64,000 nucleotides of DNA from UBA1067 sp050874585 (GCA_050874585.1 JBNMKZ010000002.1:1-64000), one strand, 5' to 3'; shown: positions 50,370-62,102, numbered from the stretch's first letter. The notes: generated from the sequence alone by a model not told the origin. Numbers and translations: made by a program.

Positions 50370-50445
50370 AAAACGGTGCAAGATGGGGCCTGCACCTCGG
50401 GTTTGCACCCGCGCAAAGAAACCGCCGCGCAAGTTCCTGGGTCGG
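50350..50445. repeat. Possible degenerate piece of the large intergenic repeat
   Basis: GCGGGCGCGGCAAAACGG and ACCGCCGCGCAAG recall the core and end blocks of the large repeat, but the match is short. The remainder of 50446-50565 shows no gene. Confidence 0.3.
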
Positions 50446-50579
50446 AGAGTCTCTTTCCGCGCCGCCTTAAGGGCCTCTGGCGGTGCGGTTGTTTCCCCCA
50501 CGGCTTTTCAGGCGAGGGCGCATTGATATGTGCGGAGAAATATGATATTATTGCGATTCTTGAGAAGTGATAATGCAAT

Positions 50580-50732
50580 ATGTTATTAAACTACAAAAAG
50601 CTTTGGAAGCAGTGGATTGACTGTGACATGACGCGGATAGAATTGCGTCAAGCCACGGGGATTTCTCCATCGACTTTCGCAAGACTTTCAAAGGGTGATT
50701 ATGTCGCTTCGTCTGCAGTCATCGGCCGGTGA
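50580..50732 (+). CDS. Truncated Cro/CI-type HTH regulator
   Basis: 50 aa: NYKKLWKQWIDCDMTRIELR then QATGISPSTFARLSKGDYV, a Cro/C1-type (HTH_26-like) DNA-binding domain. Family members continue about 15-20 residues past the recognition helix (VLxxICxxLxCxxxDI), whereas this frame stops at SAVIGR. A TGATAAT -10-like box lies 6 nt before the ATG. It overlaps the HNH gene by 32 nt in another frame. Either a minimal regulator of the HNH protein or the remains of one. Confidence 0.55.
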   Translation: MLLNYKKLWKQWIDCDMTRIELRQATGISPSTFARLSKGDYVASSAVIGR

Positions 50733-51279
50733 GCAAGTCGGTGTTTCGTGTAGTTCCCCTTTGGCCGCGATTCTCGATGTCTATTTGCCTGGAATGTTCG
50801 AATATTTCGCGCGCGGCGGTGAAAAGCCGGATTTTCCAACAGGTGTTCTTGTGCAGGCCGGGGAGGCGCTCCCGCCTGCGGGTTCGACCGAACGCGAGCA
50901 GGTGATAGCGGCACGCAGGGGACAGGGAATCTATCGAGAGAGGCTTCTTTCAAAATGGAATGGAGCGTGTGCCGTCACGGGGCTTGCCGAGCCAGCGCTC
51001 CTGATGGCGAGCCATGCGAAGCCGTGGAAGCACGCCTCGAATGCCGAGCGGCTTGACGGAGACAACGGTCTGCCGCTCATTCCGAACCTCGACAAGCTCT
51101 TCGATAAGGGGTTCATTTCCTTTACAGACGACGGTGCGGTCATGATTTCCTTCGCGCTCTCTTCCGCCGCGTGTGCGGCGTTTGGCGTCGATGCGGCGAT
51201 GCATCTTCGCAGGCCGCTCAGTGCCGCGCAACAGGTCTACATGGCGCATCACCGCGACCATGTTTTCAGGAAAGTGTAA
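50701..51279 (+). CDS. HNH endonuclease domain protein
   Basis: 192 aa, with AAGGGTG before ATG 50701. The C-terminal half is an HNH_2-type nuclease domain: GIYRERLLSKWNGACAVTG, ASHAKPWKHASNAERLDGDN, then GLPLIPNLDKLFDKGFISF, with the H and N of the beta-beta-alpha metal site. The N-terminal 60 residues have no recognised fold. Such HNH_2 proteins are often orphan restriction or mobile-element nucleases. Together with the HTH frame and flanking repeat arrays it forms an island between two housekeeping regions. Confidence 0.75.
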   Translation: MSLRLQSSAGEQVGVSCSSPLAAILDVYLPGMFEYFARGGEKPDFPTGVLVQAGEALPPAGSTEREQVIAARRGQGIYRERLLSKWNGACAVTGLAEPALLMASHAKPWKHASNAERLDGDNGLPLIPNLDKLFDKGFISFTDDGAVMISFALSSAACAAFGVDAAMHLRRPLSAAQQVYMAHHRDHVFRKV

Positions 51280-51335
51280 GACCAGGCGGCGTTCCCGAGG
51301 CGACTGGGTTGACAGGGGCAAGAGGAAGGTGGGGG

Positions 51336-51510
51336 GATGCGCAACCCAGGGCCTTTAGGTTGCGCAACCTAACGGGTCTGGGTTGCGCAACCCGAAGGGT
51401 CGAGGTTGCGCAACCTAAAGGGAAAGGACTAAGGTGCTTTCATCAAAGGACTAAGGTGGTTTACCCAAAGCACCTTAGTGGTTTGTGCAAAGGACTAAGG
51501 TGCTTTCCCG
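51336..51510. repeat. 23/22-bp-periodic mosaic array (array 4)
   Basis: TGCGCA centres at 51340.5, 51363.5, 51386.5 and 51409.5, exactly 23 bp apart; three of the four lie in full GGTTGCGCAACC-type palindromes. Directly after, GGACTAAGGTG starts at 51426 and 51448, its inverted form CACCTTAGT at 51471, and GGACTAAGGTG again at 51492, that is 22, 23 and 21 bp apart. Two unrelated cores thus follow one another with nearly the same period. Confidence 0.8.
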
Positions 51511-51850
51511 TTCTCCTGCTTGTCTCCACCCGTGGAGACAAGCCTCTCCACTTTCTATAATCGTCAAAAAACCCGTTTGTGTTGGGCATTTTCGCCTCGA
51601 TTCGTGCCGCCGCGAGAGCGTACATTCCCTCGAAGGGTCGCAGCGAGATGCGCAGGCCCCGCTTGACGGCCCCGTTCCACGCCGCCGCCAGGCTCCTGCA
51701 CTCCCGGTCGGTCGGCCTGTACCCGGGAGTCTTGTGTCGGCCATGCTTTCCCGTGCCACGAGGGTGTTTTGTCGCGATTTCCCTGTCCTTCTTTCCCGCC
51801 GTTCTGCTTTCTGCTTTCGCTGACCCCATTCGGGTTTGGAATCGCGTCAC
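51461..51850 (-). CDS. Possible unknown protein running into array 4
   Basis: 129 aa, GTG start at 51850. The centre (GYRPTDRECRSLAAAWNGAV, RISLRPFEGMYALAAARIEA) has high G/C at third codon positions and looks coding. The last 25 residues are translated from the repeat array and hairpin. The basic N-terminus (ESRTAGKKDREIATKHPRG) could bind nucleic acid. No family recognised and no clear promoter. The opposite strand frame at 51579 is less convincing. Confidence 0.35.
   Translation of the reverse strand: MTRFQTRMGSAKAESRTAGKKDREIATKHPRGTGKHGRHKTPGYRPTDRECRSLAAAWNGAVKRGLRISLRPFEGMYALAAARIEAKMPNTNGFFDDYRKWRGLSPRVETSRRTGKHLSPLHKPLRCFG
51518..51543. other. Perfect 12-bp inverted repeat at the end of array 4
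   Basis: GCTTGTCTCCAC (51518-51529) and GTGGAGACAAGC (51532-51543) around CC. No T-run follows, so more like a protein site or RNA hairpin than a terminator. Confidence 0.65.
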
Positions 51851-51891
51851 TTGGGCGCGGCAAGATAGGGCCTACACGGGGGACAACTTTT

Positions 51892-51900
51892 TGGTATAAT
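51892..51900 (+). promoter_or_regulatory. Extended -10 promoter of carB
   Basis: TGGTATAAT, giving an approximately 48-nt leader before ATG 51955. Confidence 0.75.
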
Positions 51901-51954
51901 ATCGCCCCAGCGCGGTAGATGTTGCCGGTGCGTAAAGTGTGAGGTTTTTTGACT

Positions 51955-55170
<3,216 letters not shown>

Positions 55171-55178
55171 CGACAATT

Positions 55179-57143
55179 ATGCTTGACTTTCGCGGCATTT
55201 CGGTCCATTATGGACACCAGGATGTCCTGACCAACGTCACCTTTCGCGTCAACAAGGGTGACCGAGTCGGGGTGGTCGGGCCGAATGGCAGCGGAAAGTC
55301 GACGCTTTTCAAGATTGTCCTGGGTGAGATGTCGACCGACACGGGGGAACTCATCATTGAGAACAACCCCCGAATCGGTTGGACGCGGCAGAATCCAGAG
55401 CCGGACAGCCCCGGCGAGACCCTGCTTGAGTACGCGATTCGCGGCATCCCTGGCCTCTCGGAGATGGAGGCCGAGATGCAGTCCCTTGAATCGGATCTTG
55501 GGGATCCGGTCAAGATGAGGCGTTATGGCGAACTGCAGTCGAAGTTTGAGCACTTGGGCGGATACGACATTGAGACGCGGGTCAAGGTCGCCCTTGGCGG
55601 CCTTGGGTTCTCGGTTGAGGAGTTCGCGAAGCCGTTCAGGTCCTTTTCGGGCGGCTGGCGGATGCGCGCGGAGCTTTCACGCGTGCTGGCCTCAAAGCCC
55701 GATCTGCTCCTGCTCGACGAGCCGTCCAACTATCTCGACCTTCCGGCGGTTGACTGGTTGCAGAAGTTCCTGAAGGCCTATGAGGGGACGCTGATGCTGA
55801 TTTCGCACGACCGCTACCTTCTGCGGACGCTCACCAGCATCATCGTTGAAGTTGATGCGGGGACGGCCACGCGCTACGAGGGTAATCTTGACTATTACCT
55901 GCGTGAGCGCGAGGTTCGCTATGAGCATCTGAAGGCGGCCAAGGAGAACCAGGATCATCACCGCGAACAGTTGCAGCGCTTCGTGGATCGCTTCCGTGCG
56001 CAGGCCACGAAGGCGGCGCAGGCCCAGTCGCGGCAGAAACTCATTGACAAGATTGACGAGGCGCGCATTGTCCTGCCGAAGCGATACACGCAGTCCGGGC
56101 GGCTTCGTTTGGCCGAACCGCCGCCGAGCGGCATTGAAATGTTCCGCTGCGAAAACCTCGGTTTCTCCTACACGACGAATCCGCCGAAGTTCATCTTTCG
56201 TGGGATTAGTTTCAATATCGCACGCGGCGACAAGGTCGCGCTCATCGGCTACAACGGACTGGGTAAGACGACGCTGATGCGCATCATCGCCGGGACACGG
56301 CAGCCGACAGAAGGGAAGGCTGTGCTGGGTCACAATGTCGTGCCCGGCTACCTATCGCAGGAATTCGCCGAGACGATTCCGCCGGATGTCAGCGTCTACC
56401 GCAATGCGAAGAATGCCTGGGATGCCCATGGGGGCGGGCCTGAGAAGGTGTTTCGCAATCAGCTGGGAGCGTTTGGATTTGATGAGAATGATGTCGAGAA
56501 GCCTGCGGGGGTCTTGTCGGGCGGAGAAAAGATTCGCCTTGCCTTCTTGCGCCTCTTCCTGACCGCGCCGAACTTCCTGCTCCTTGACGAGCCGACGACA
56601 CACTTGGACTTGGATGGACGGCGGCTCCTCCAGGAGGCTCTTCAGAAGTATAAGGGGACGATTCTCCTGGTTTCGCACGACATTGACTTCGTCCGTGCCG
56701 TTGCGACAAGCGTTCTTGAGATTACCCACGAGGGCATCCGCCAGTTTCCGGGTGGATACGACTACTATTGTGAGAAGAAGGCGGAACTCTCGGAAGGTAA
56801 GGTGCATTCCGCAGAGTCACCAAAGTCTTCCGCCGCGGCAGGGGCGGAAGAGCAGAAACTATCGTCCAAGGAGTTGCGCAAGAAACGCGCCGAGGAGCGT
56901 GCCAAGGTTGCGCCGCGGGTGAGGGAACTGAAACGCCGCGTCGAAACGGCCGAAAAGAAGATAGACGAACTGCAGAAATCCTTGGATGCGGCTTCTGCCG
57001 AACTCTTCAATCCGACACCGTCAACGAACTTTGCCGAAGTCAATCGGCAGGTTCGGACGCTTCAGTTCGAAATTGACCGATATACGGCGGACTGGGAGTC
57101 GGCGGCGACGGAACTGGAATCGCTGACGGGCGGCGAGGCGTAG
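55179..57143 (+). CDS. ABC-F family ATPase
   Basis: 654 aa. Two ABC cassettes in one chain and no membrane segments, so a cytoplasmic ribosome-associated ABC-F protein. Domain 1: Walker A GPNGSGKST, signature FSGGWRMR, Walker B LLLLDEPSNYLD. Domain 2: GYNGLGKTT, LSGGEKIR, FLLLDEPTTHLDLD. The linker at about 230-300 is helical and charged (P-site-tRNA-interaction-type). A C-terminal coiled coil follows at about 570-650 (ELRKKRAEERAKVAPRVREL). Closest in layout to Uup/YheS-type members. Translated 8 nt after carB. Confidence 0.9.
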   Translation: MLDFRGISVHYGHQDVLTNVTFRVNKGDRVGVVGPNGSGKSTLFKIVLGEMSTDTGELIIENNPRIGWTRQNPEPDSPGETLLEYAIRGIPGLSEMEAEMQSLESDLGDPVKMRRYGELQSKFEHLGGYDIETRVKVALGGLGFSVEEFAKPFRSFSGGWRMRAELSRVLASKPDLLLLDEPSNYLDLPAVDWLQKFLKAYEGTLMLISHDRYLLRTLTSIIVEVDAGTATRYEGNLDYYLREREVRYEHLKAAKENQDHHREQLQRFVDRFRAQATKAAQAQSRQKLIDKIDEARIVLPKRYTQSGRLRLAEPPPSGIEMFRCENLGFSYTTNPPKFIFRGISFNIARGDKVALIGYNGLGKTTLMRIIAGTRQPTEGKAVLGHNVVPGYLSQEFAETIPPDVSVYRNAKNAWDAHGGGPEKVFRNQLGAFGFDENDVEKPAGVLSGGEKIRLAFLRLFLTAPNFLLLDEPTTHLDLDGRRLLQEALQKYKGTILLVSHDIDFVRAVATSVLEITHEGIRQFPGGYDYYCEKKAELSEGKVHSAESPKSSAAAGAEEQKLSSKELRKKRAEERAKVAPRVRELKRRVETAEKKIDELQKSLDAASAELFNPTPSTNFAEVNRQVRTLQFEIDRYTADWESAATELESLTGGEA

Positions 57144-57166
57144 GCCTATTCCCCCGGTTCGTCGTG

Positions 57167-57191
57167 TTACATGCCGTGCACAGGCGTGTAA
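57167..57191. promoter_or_regulatory. Inverted repeat over the -35 region of the U32 peptidase promoter
   Basis: TTACATGCC (57167-57175) and GGCGTGTAA (57183-57191) pair with one G-T mismatch around GTGCACA. It covers the expected -35 element of the promoter at 57197-57205. Operator or small hairpin. Confidence 0.4.
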
Positions 57192-57196
57192 GGAAA

Positions 57197-57205
57197 TGGT
57201 ATAAT
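57197..57205 (+). promoter_or_regulatory. Extended -10 promoter of the U32/lnt operon
   Basis: TGGTATAAT, ending 8 nt before ATG 57214. Leaderless-type start. Confidence 0.75.
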
Positions 57206-57213
57206 AACGCGGT

Positions 57214-59427
57214 ATGCAAGGAATTGAACTTCTTTCTCCCGCAGGGGACTTCAAGACGGCACTGACGGCCTTTGGGGCTGGTGCGGATGCCGTCTACTGT
57301 GGGCTTGTTGACTTCTCGGCCCGTGCCTTTGCCACCAATTTTACGCTTGACGACCTGAGGCATCTTGTTGCCTATGCGCGTGCACACGGCAAAAAGGTCT
57401 ATGTCACATTCAATACAATTGTTGAAGAGTCTGAGATCGATGACGTGATTCGTGCACTTTCCGCATTGGAGGAGATTGGCCCGGATGCGCTCATCGTGCA
57501 GGATCTTGGTGTCGCCCAGCTTTGTCGGACGCATTTTCCGCGCCTGGCCTTGCACGCTTCGACCCAACTTGTTGCGCATAACTTGGAGGGTGTTCTTGCC
57601 CTGAAGGAGATTGGCTTTGCGCGTGTCGTGCTGGCGCGGGAACTCAGTCTTGAGGAAGTCGCCTCCATCTCCAAGCGATGCGGCGGTCTTGAACTAGAGG
57701 CGTTCATCCATGGTGCGCTTTGCTATTCGATTTCGGGCCTTTGCCTTGCTTCGGCAATGGAGAAGAACCGCAGCGGCAATCGGGGAAAGTGCGCCTATTG
57801 TTGCCGTATGGCCTATCCCGCGCCGGATGGGCGGATGATTTATCCGTTCTCGATGAAAGACCTGCGGCTTGGTGAGGACGTACGGAAACTGGTGGATGCA
57901 GGAATCGTCTCCCTCAAGATTGAGGGGCGTATGAAGAGCGAACTCTATGTGGCGAGCGTGACGAAATACTATCGTCAGATTCTCGATCGTGCTCGGGCAT
58001 CGGTCGGCAAGTACATTACGAAGGCAGACCTTGAGACGGTCTTTTCGCGGCGAACGACGGAACTCTACCTCAACGGTCGTCCGGGAGCGGGCGCAGAGGT
58101 TGAATCCCCCATCGATTCGGAGTCGCTTGGGCATTTGGGCACGCCCATCGGAACGGTCAAGCGCATTACAAAAGATCGGGAGGGGCGCGACTGGCTTCGC
58201 TTCCACACGGCCCGTGCGCTTGAGAAGCACGACGGGTTGCAGTTTGCCGCGCCCAATGGCGGCAAGCCGCTCGGATTCGGCATTTCGGAGATGTGCCTGG
58301 CCATTTCACGTTCGCCCGTCTTTGAGGTTGCGGCCGGTTCGGATGTCGAGATTCTGTTGCCGGAAGGGGATGATGTGGATGGAGGAATTGCGCGGCAGAT
58401 CAAGAGCGGCGATACCGTCTACTGTTCGATGTCCAACGCCGTCAAGCGGATGTTCCCCGTGCCATCGTTCCGCCCAAGTGAGTATCCAGGTGGTGAGGTC
58501 GTGGATGTCGAGGTCAGACTTGGACCAACCAGAATGACGGCCAGCGCGAAGTCCGCCAGCTGTTCAATCGAGGGGACTTTTGGGCCTGCCAAGAATCCCG
58601 AGCGGACCTATGAGGCCGTCACGAAGTCGTTTTCCAAATTGGGCGAGACGAATTATCAGTTGGGCAAGTTGACGCTCATTGATACCGATCGTCTTTTTGC
58701 CCCCATGAGCCTTCTCAACGATCTTCGCCGCGACTTGGTTGAAAAACTGGATGCCTTGCGTGCCGATGCCCGGCGGGAGCAGATTGAGAAAGCCGAAGCT
58801 GACAGTCCTGTGCATCAGGCGAAGGATGGAAAAGCGCTACGCACAATCAAGATTCGCGCCAACCAACACTTGCCAAAGGGTGAGTGGGATGAGATTGTTG
58901 TCGCCATCACCCCTGAAGATGTTGAGCGTCTGACGGAAGCTGAACATCCGGACAATGTGCGTCTCGCTCTGCCCGTCTATACGCCCGAACCGACATTCAA
59001 TCAGTTGCGCATTTCCGTCAAGAAACTTGTACGCGCCGGATTTGCCAAGTGGGAGGCGAGCGATCTGGCGACCCTTCGGTTGCTGAAGTCAGTTGGCGTG
59101 ACGGATATCACGGCGGACTGGACGCTTTATGCGTTTAATTCGCGGGCGTTGGCACTCCTTTCCGATTTGGGCATTCGTCGTTTCGTGGCGAGTCCTGAGA
59201 ACGATCGTGAGAACCTTCAGTACTTGGCCGAGAGCGGGTATGCGGTTGAATTCCTCTCGCAGCAGTCGACGCCGCTCTTCATATCCCTGACGGAGCCGAT
59301 GAAGCAGACGGAGTTGATTGTATTCCGTCGCGATAACCTGTGGGTGACGACGCGTCCCGTTCCACGGACATTCGATGTGCCGGATGGATGCTCACAACGA
59401 ATTGACCTGAGTTGGGAGGCGGAATGA
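57214..59427 (+). CDS. U32 family peptidase / RNA-hydroxylation protein (RlhA/TrhP-like)
   Basis: 737 aa. N-terminal U32 barrel: LLSPAGDFKTALTAFGAGAD, VYVTFNTIV. The conserved cysteine block is FIHGALCYSISGLCLASAM followed by NRSGNRGKCAYCCRMAY. Characterised homologues of this family (E. coli RlhA and TrhP) hydroxylate 23S rRNA C2501 or tRNA wobble uridine, rather than acting as proteases. The four clustered cysteines are consistent with metal or Fe-S binding. The long C-terminal part (about 400-737), with a second barrel-like region, matches the longer RlhA-type layout. Stop overlaps lnt start. Confidence 0.85.
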   Translation: MQGIELLSPAGDFKTALTAFGAGADAVYCGLVDFSARAFATNFTLDDLRHLVAYARAHGKKVYVTFNTIVEESEIDDVIRALSALEEIGPDALIVQDLGVAQLCRTHFPRLALHASTQLVAHNLEGVLALKEIGFARVVLARELSLEEVASISKRCGGLELEAFIHGALCYSISGLCLASAMEKNRSGNRGKCAYCCRMAYPAPDGRMIYPFSMKDLRLGEDVRKLVDAGIVSLKIEGRMKSELYVASVTKYYRQILDRARASVGKYITKADLETVFSRRTTELYLNGRPGAGAEVESPIDSESLGHLGTPIGTVKRITKDREGRDWLRFHTARALEKHDGLQFAAPNGGKPLGFGISEMCLAISRSPVFEVAAGSDVEILLPEGDDVDGGIARQIKSGDTVYCSMSNAVKRMFPVPSFRPSEYPGGEVVDVEVRLGPTRMTASAKSASCSIEGTFGPAKNPERTYEAVTKSFSKLGETNYQLGKLTLIDTDRLFAPMSLLNDLRRDLVEKLDALRADARREQIEKAEADSPVHQAKDGKALRTIKIRANQHLPKGEWDEIVVAITPEDVERLTEAEHPDNVRLALPVYTPEPTFNQLRISVKKLVRAGFAKWEASDLATLRLLKSVGVTDITADWTLYAFNSRALALLSDLGIRRFVASPENDRENLQYLAESGYAVEFLSQQSTPLFISLTEPMKQTELIVFRRDNLWVTTRPVPRTFDVPDGCSQRIDLSWEAE

Positions 59428-61079
59428 TTCGTCCAATTCTGATGCGGCTTCTGAAGGTCTTCTGGCTTTTGCCGGGTTTCCTTCTGTGGGCGGCATTCCC
59501 GCCGATGGGCGAACGTGCGGATGTCCTTTTCGCGCTTGCGCCACTCTTGTGGCTGACACGGCGGGCGGATGTGCGGACGAATCTTCGTCGGTGGTTCGCG
59601 AATGGATTTCTTTTTTGGTTCTTGACGCTTGCATGGATGCCGGCAATTGTCAAGAATGGCGGGCCTTGGCCGTTGGTTGTTCTTGGGTGGGTGGGGCTGT
59701 CGGCCTACTGTGCGCTCTATTTTGTCGCGTATGGCTATCTCGCGACAAAGGCTTGGGAATTGGTTCGTGTGCGCGGTTACGCCGCTCGACTTCTTGCGCT
59801 TCTCGTCATTGAGCCGGTTCTTTGGGCAGGGCTTGAACTCGTTCGTTCTCGGTTGCTGGGCGGATTCGCTTGGAATCAGTTGGGGGTTGTTGCCGTCAAT
59901 ACGGGCTTTGGCGCACCGGCATCATTGGGCGGTGTCTATCTCCTCTCCATGGTTGTCATTCTCATCAATGGGACGTTTGCGTCCATTGCGGAGCGAATCC
60001 TTCCGCGCTTTGGAATGATGAGTGAAACCGCGGCACCACGATGGACGCGAAGCGTTGAGACACTTCTGCCGTTCCTTCTTGTGTTTGTCATCTTTAGGGT
60101 TTCCAATCGTTTTGGCGCGGATGGTGGCGAGGTGACGCGGGGTGGGCGGACACTTTCCGTTGCAATGGTTCAGCGTAATTTCCCCTGTGTTTTCAAGAGC
60201 CAGGAAGAACGTCCGGTTTTAGTCTACTCCAATTTGCTGGCGAATGTTTCGGCCCTTCGCCCCGATCTCATTGTACTGCCCGAAAGTGCCATGTGTGAAT
60301 TTGGTCGGTTGGAACGGGCGAATGCGCGGCACTTTGCTGACTTTATCCTGCGGCAGACTGGGGCGTGGGCGGTTCTTGCCGGGGGTACGCGAGTAACGTC
60401 GAGCGCAAATGGTGTTGATGCCGAGTTGCCGGGTGGGCGATTGGGCTTTCCGTCGCTGACCTACAATTCTGCCGCGCTCTATTCAACGAACGCCATCACT
60501 TTCTATGACAAGGTTCACCTTGTGCCCTTTGGAGAGTACATTCCCGGCGACAAGATTTTCCCATGCCTTCAGAAACTGGCCCCCGTTGGTAGCTGTACGC
60601 CGGGCGAACTGAAACTACTGAAACTGGGCGATGTGCGCCTTGGTGTGTCAATCTGCTATGAGGACACCGATTCGGCGCAAATTCGGCGACTTGCGCAGAT
60701 GGGGGCTGATGTCCTCGTGTTCATCACGAATGACAGTTGGTTCTCGTTTTCCGATGAAACTGTGCAGCACGCCTGGCAGTCCGTGGCTCGGGCAATTGAG
60801 ACGGGTCTTCCCGTCGTCAGGGTCGGCAATTCTGGGGTGACGGGGACGATTCAGCCCGATGGGAAGGCTTCTTGGCTTATTGACGGCGAAGGTTCCATTC
60901 TTGTGGATGCCCAGGGGACGATGTTTGAGCGCATCTCAATTCCCGAAAGAGTTGGCGGGACCCCTTACACAAGATATGGTGACATTCCGCTTTTTGTACT
61001 CTTTCTACTTTTCACAGGAGGCATCTTTTTGGTAAAATACAAAGACTACTATGAAAAACGAAGATACTTGTCCATGTAA
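59424..61079 (+). CDS. lnt: Apolipoprotein N-acyltransferase
   Basis: 551 aa from ATG 59424 (ATGA overlap with the U32 gene). Adds the third acyl chain to lipoproteins in the inner membrane. Six N-terminal membrane segments cover about 1-220 and a last one lies at about 525-545 (IPLFVLFLLFTGGIFLV). The nitrilase domain has the catalytic triad E287 (LPESAM), K363 (YDKVHLVPFGEY) and C411 (SICYED). Length is normal. Its presence shows a diderm with triacylated lipoproteins. Confidence 0.94.
   Translation: MIRPILMRLLKVFWLLPGFLLWAAFPPMGERADVLFALAPLLWLTRRADVRTNLRRWFANGFLFWFLTLAWMPAIVKNGGPWPLVVLGWVGLSAYCALYFVAYGYLATKAWELVRVRGYAARLLALLVIEPVLWAGLELVRSRLLGGFAWNQLGVVAVNTGFGAPASLGGVYLLSMVVILINGTFASIAERILPRFGMMSETAAPRWTRSVETLLPFLLVFVIFRVSNRFGADGGEVTRGGRTLSVAMVQRNFPCVFKSQEERPVLVYSNLLANVSALRPDLIVLPESAMCEFGRLERANARHFADFILRQTGAWAVLAGGTRVTSSANGVDAELPGGRLGFPSLTYNSAALYSTNAITFYDKVHLVPFGEYIPGDKIFPCLQKLAPVGSCTPGELKLLKLGDVRLGVSICYEDTDSAQIRRLAQMGADVLVFITNDSWFSFSDETVQHAWQSVARAIETGLPVVRVGNSGVTGTIQPDGKASWLIDGEGSILVDAQGTMFERISIPERVGGTPYTRYGDIPLFVLFLLFTGGIFLVKYKDYYEKRRYLSM
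61030..61038 (+). promoter_or_regulatory. Internal extended -10 promoter within the lnt 3' end
   Basis: TGGTAAAAT inside the last membrane segment of lnt, ending 12 nt before the ATG of the YchJ-like gene. Confidence 0.5.
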
Positions 61080-61557
61080 GTCGGGTCGGCTCTTTGGTGA
61101 ATGCTGCGGACCCATCATTGCCGGAACGGCGAAGGCCGAAACAGCGGAAGCGCTTATGCGTGCCCGCTACTCGTCTTATGTGACGGGTGATGTTGATTTT
61201 CTGCGTACGAGCGCCACAGAAGCCGTTCAGGCGGAGTTCGATCCTGAGGCCTCCAAGAACTGGAGCAAGATGGCCACGTGGCATGGGCTTGAGATTCTGA
61301 GGACCGAGAAAGGCGGGAAGAACGATTCTGAGGGAATCGTTGAGTTTCGTGCGCTCTACTCGGCCAACGGAGAGTTCTGCAATCACCATGAAGTCGCGCA
61401 GTTTGTCAAGGTTGGAGGCGACTGGAAGTTTGCCGAAGGTGAACTTGTCGGCGAGAAGCCCATTGTGCGCGAGGAGCCTAAAATCGGTCGAAACGACCCT
61501 TGCCCGTGCGGCAGTGGCAAGAAATACAAAAAGTGCTGCGGAAAGAACAAGGCTTGA
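61051..61557 (+). CDS. YchJ-like protein with SEC-C zinc motifs
   Basis: 168 aa, overlapping the end of lnt by 29 nt. N-terminal cysteine motif CPCKSGRLFGECCGPII and C-terminal SEC-C motif NDPCPCGSGKKYKKCCGK flank a YchJ (UPF0225) NTF2-like domain with ALMRARYSSYVTGDVDFL. SEC-C motifs bind zinc and mediate protein contacts, as in SecA. The family's function is not established. Cytoplasmic. Confidence 0.88.
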   Translation: MKNEDTCPCKSGRLFGECCGPIIAGTAKAETAEALMRARYSSYVTGDVDFLRTSATEAVQAEFDPEASKNWSKMATWHGLEILRTEKGGKNDSEGIVEFRALYSANGEFCNHHEVAQFVKVGGDWKFAEGELVGEKPIVREEPKIGRNDPCPCGSGKKYKKCCGKNKA

Positions 61558-62087
61558 GTGCGATTCCACAGTTTGACCGCTGGTATGCGGCGAAGCAGAC
61601 GCGGATTGTTCTCCTGCCGAGTCATCAGCTTGAGACATTTGGCAATACGCTCGTCAATTACCATCTGATTTCGGAACTTGAAGATTATCCTGGAAAGGTT
61701 CGGATTCGTGAGGGTCGGCTTGAGGCGCATCAGCCTCGCGTCATCACACCGAACTTCTCCGAGATAGAGGTTCATGGGCTTGGTCCGGAGGCAAAGGCCT
61801 ACTTGGAGTGGCTGCGCGAGAATGAAGACAACCTTCGAATTCTTCAGTACGGTTACCAGCTCAAGAGCGATAATTTTTCCGAGCAGATTGTGACGGATCG
61901 ATTGGAGACCGTCGTCGAGCGGGTCAAGGCTGAAGTGGTTGCATCAAACGACAAGTTCTCCGCTGTTGTTCAGGGTGTTGACAATCCGTGGGATGTAGCA
62001 CTCGTTGAACTGTGGCGGCAAGAGGTCTGTCGCAGTGCCCAAAAGAACATTCGCGAGCTTGGCGAAAGCGGAAAACTATTTAAATAA
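61554..62087 (+). CDS. Conserved-looking protein of unknown function
   Basis: 177 aa if it starts at TTG 61554, which overlaps the YchJ-like stop (TTGA); no in-frame ATG precedes the conserved-looking part within this gap. The sequence begins IPQFDRWYAAKQTRIVLLPS and continues LETFGNTLVNYHLISELEDY. Mixed alpha/beta, acidic, no signal peptide or membrane segment. I do not recognise a family or catalytic motif. Position just upstream of parA (15 nt) suggests a shared transcript but gives no function. Confidence 0.7.
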   Translation: MSAIPQFDRWYAAKQTRIVLLPSHQLETFGNTLVNYHLISELEDYPGKVRIREGRLEAHQPRVITPNFSEIEVHGLGPEAKAYLEWLRENEDNLRILQYGYQLKSDNFSEQIVTDRLETVVERVKAEVVASNDKFSAVVQGVDNPWDVALVELWRQEVCRSAQKNIRELGESGKLFK

Positions 62088-62102
62088 GGATGGATAGGAC
62101 AG

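Noticed and set aside
57021..57579. Minus-strand frames at the U32 promoter
   Set aside because: They cover the promoter and coding start of the U32 gene and show no protein-family features.
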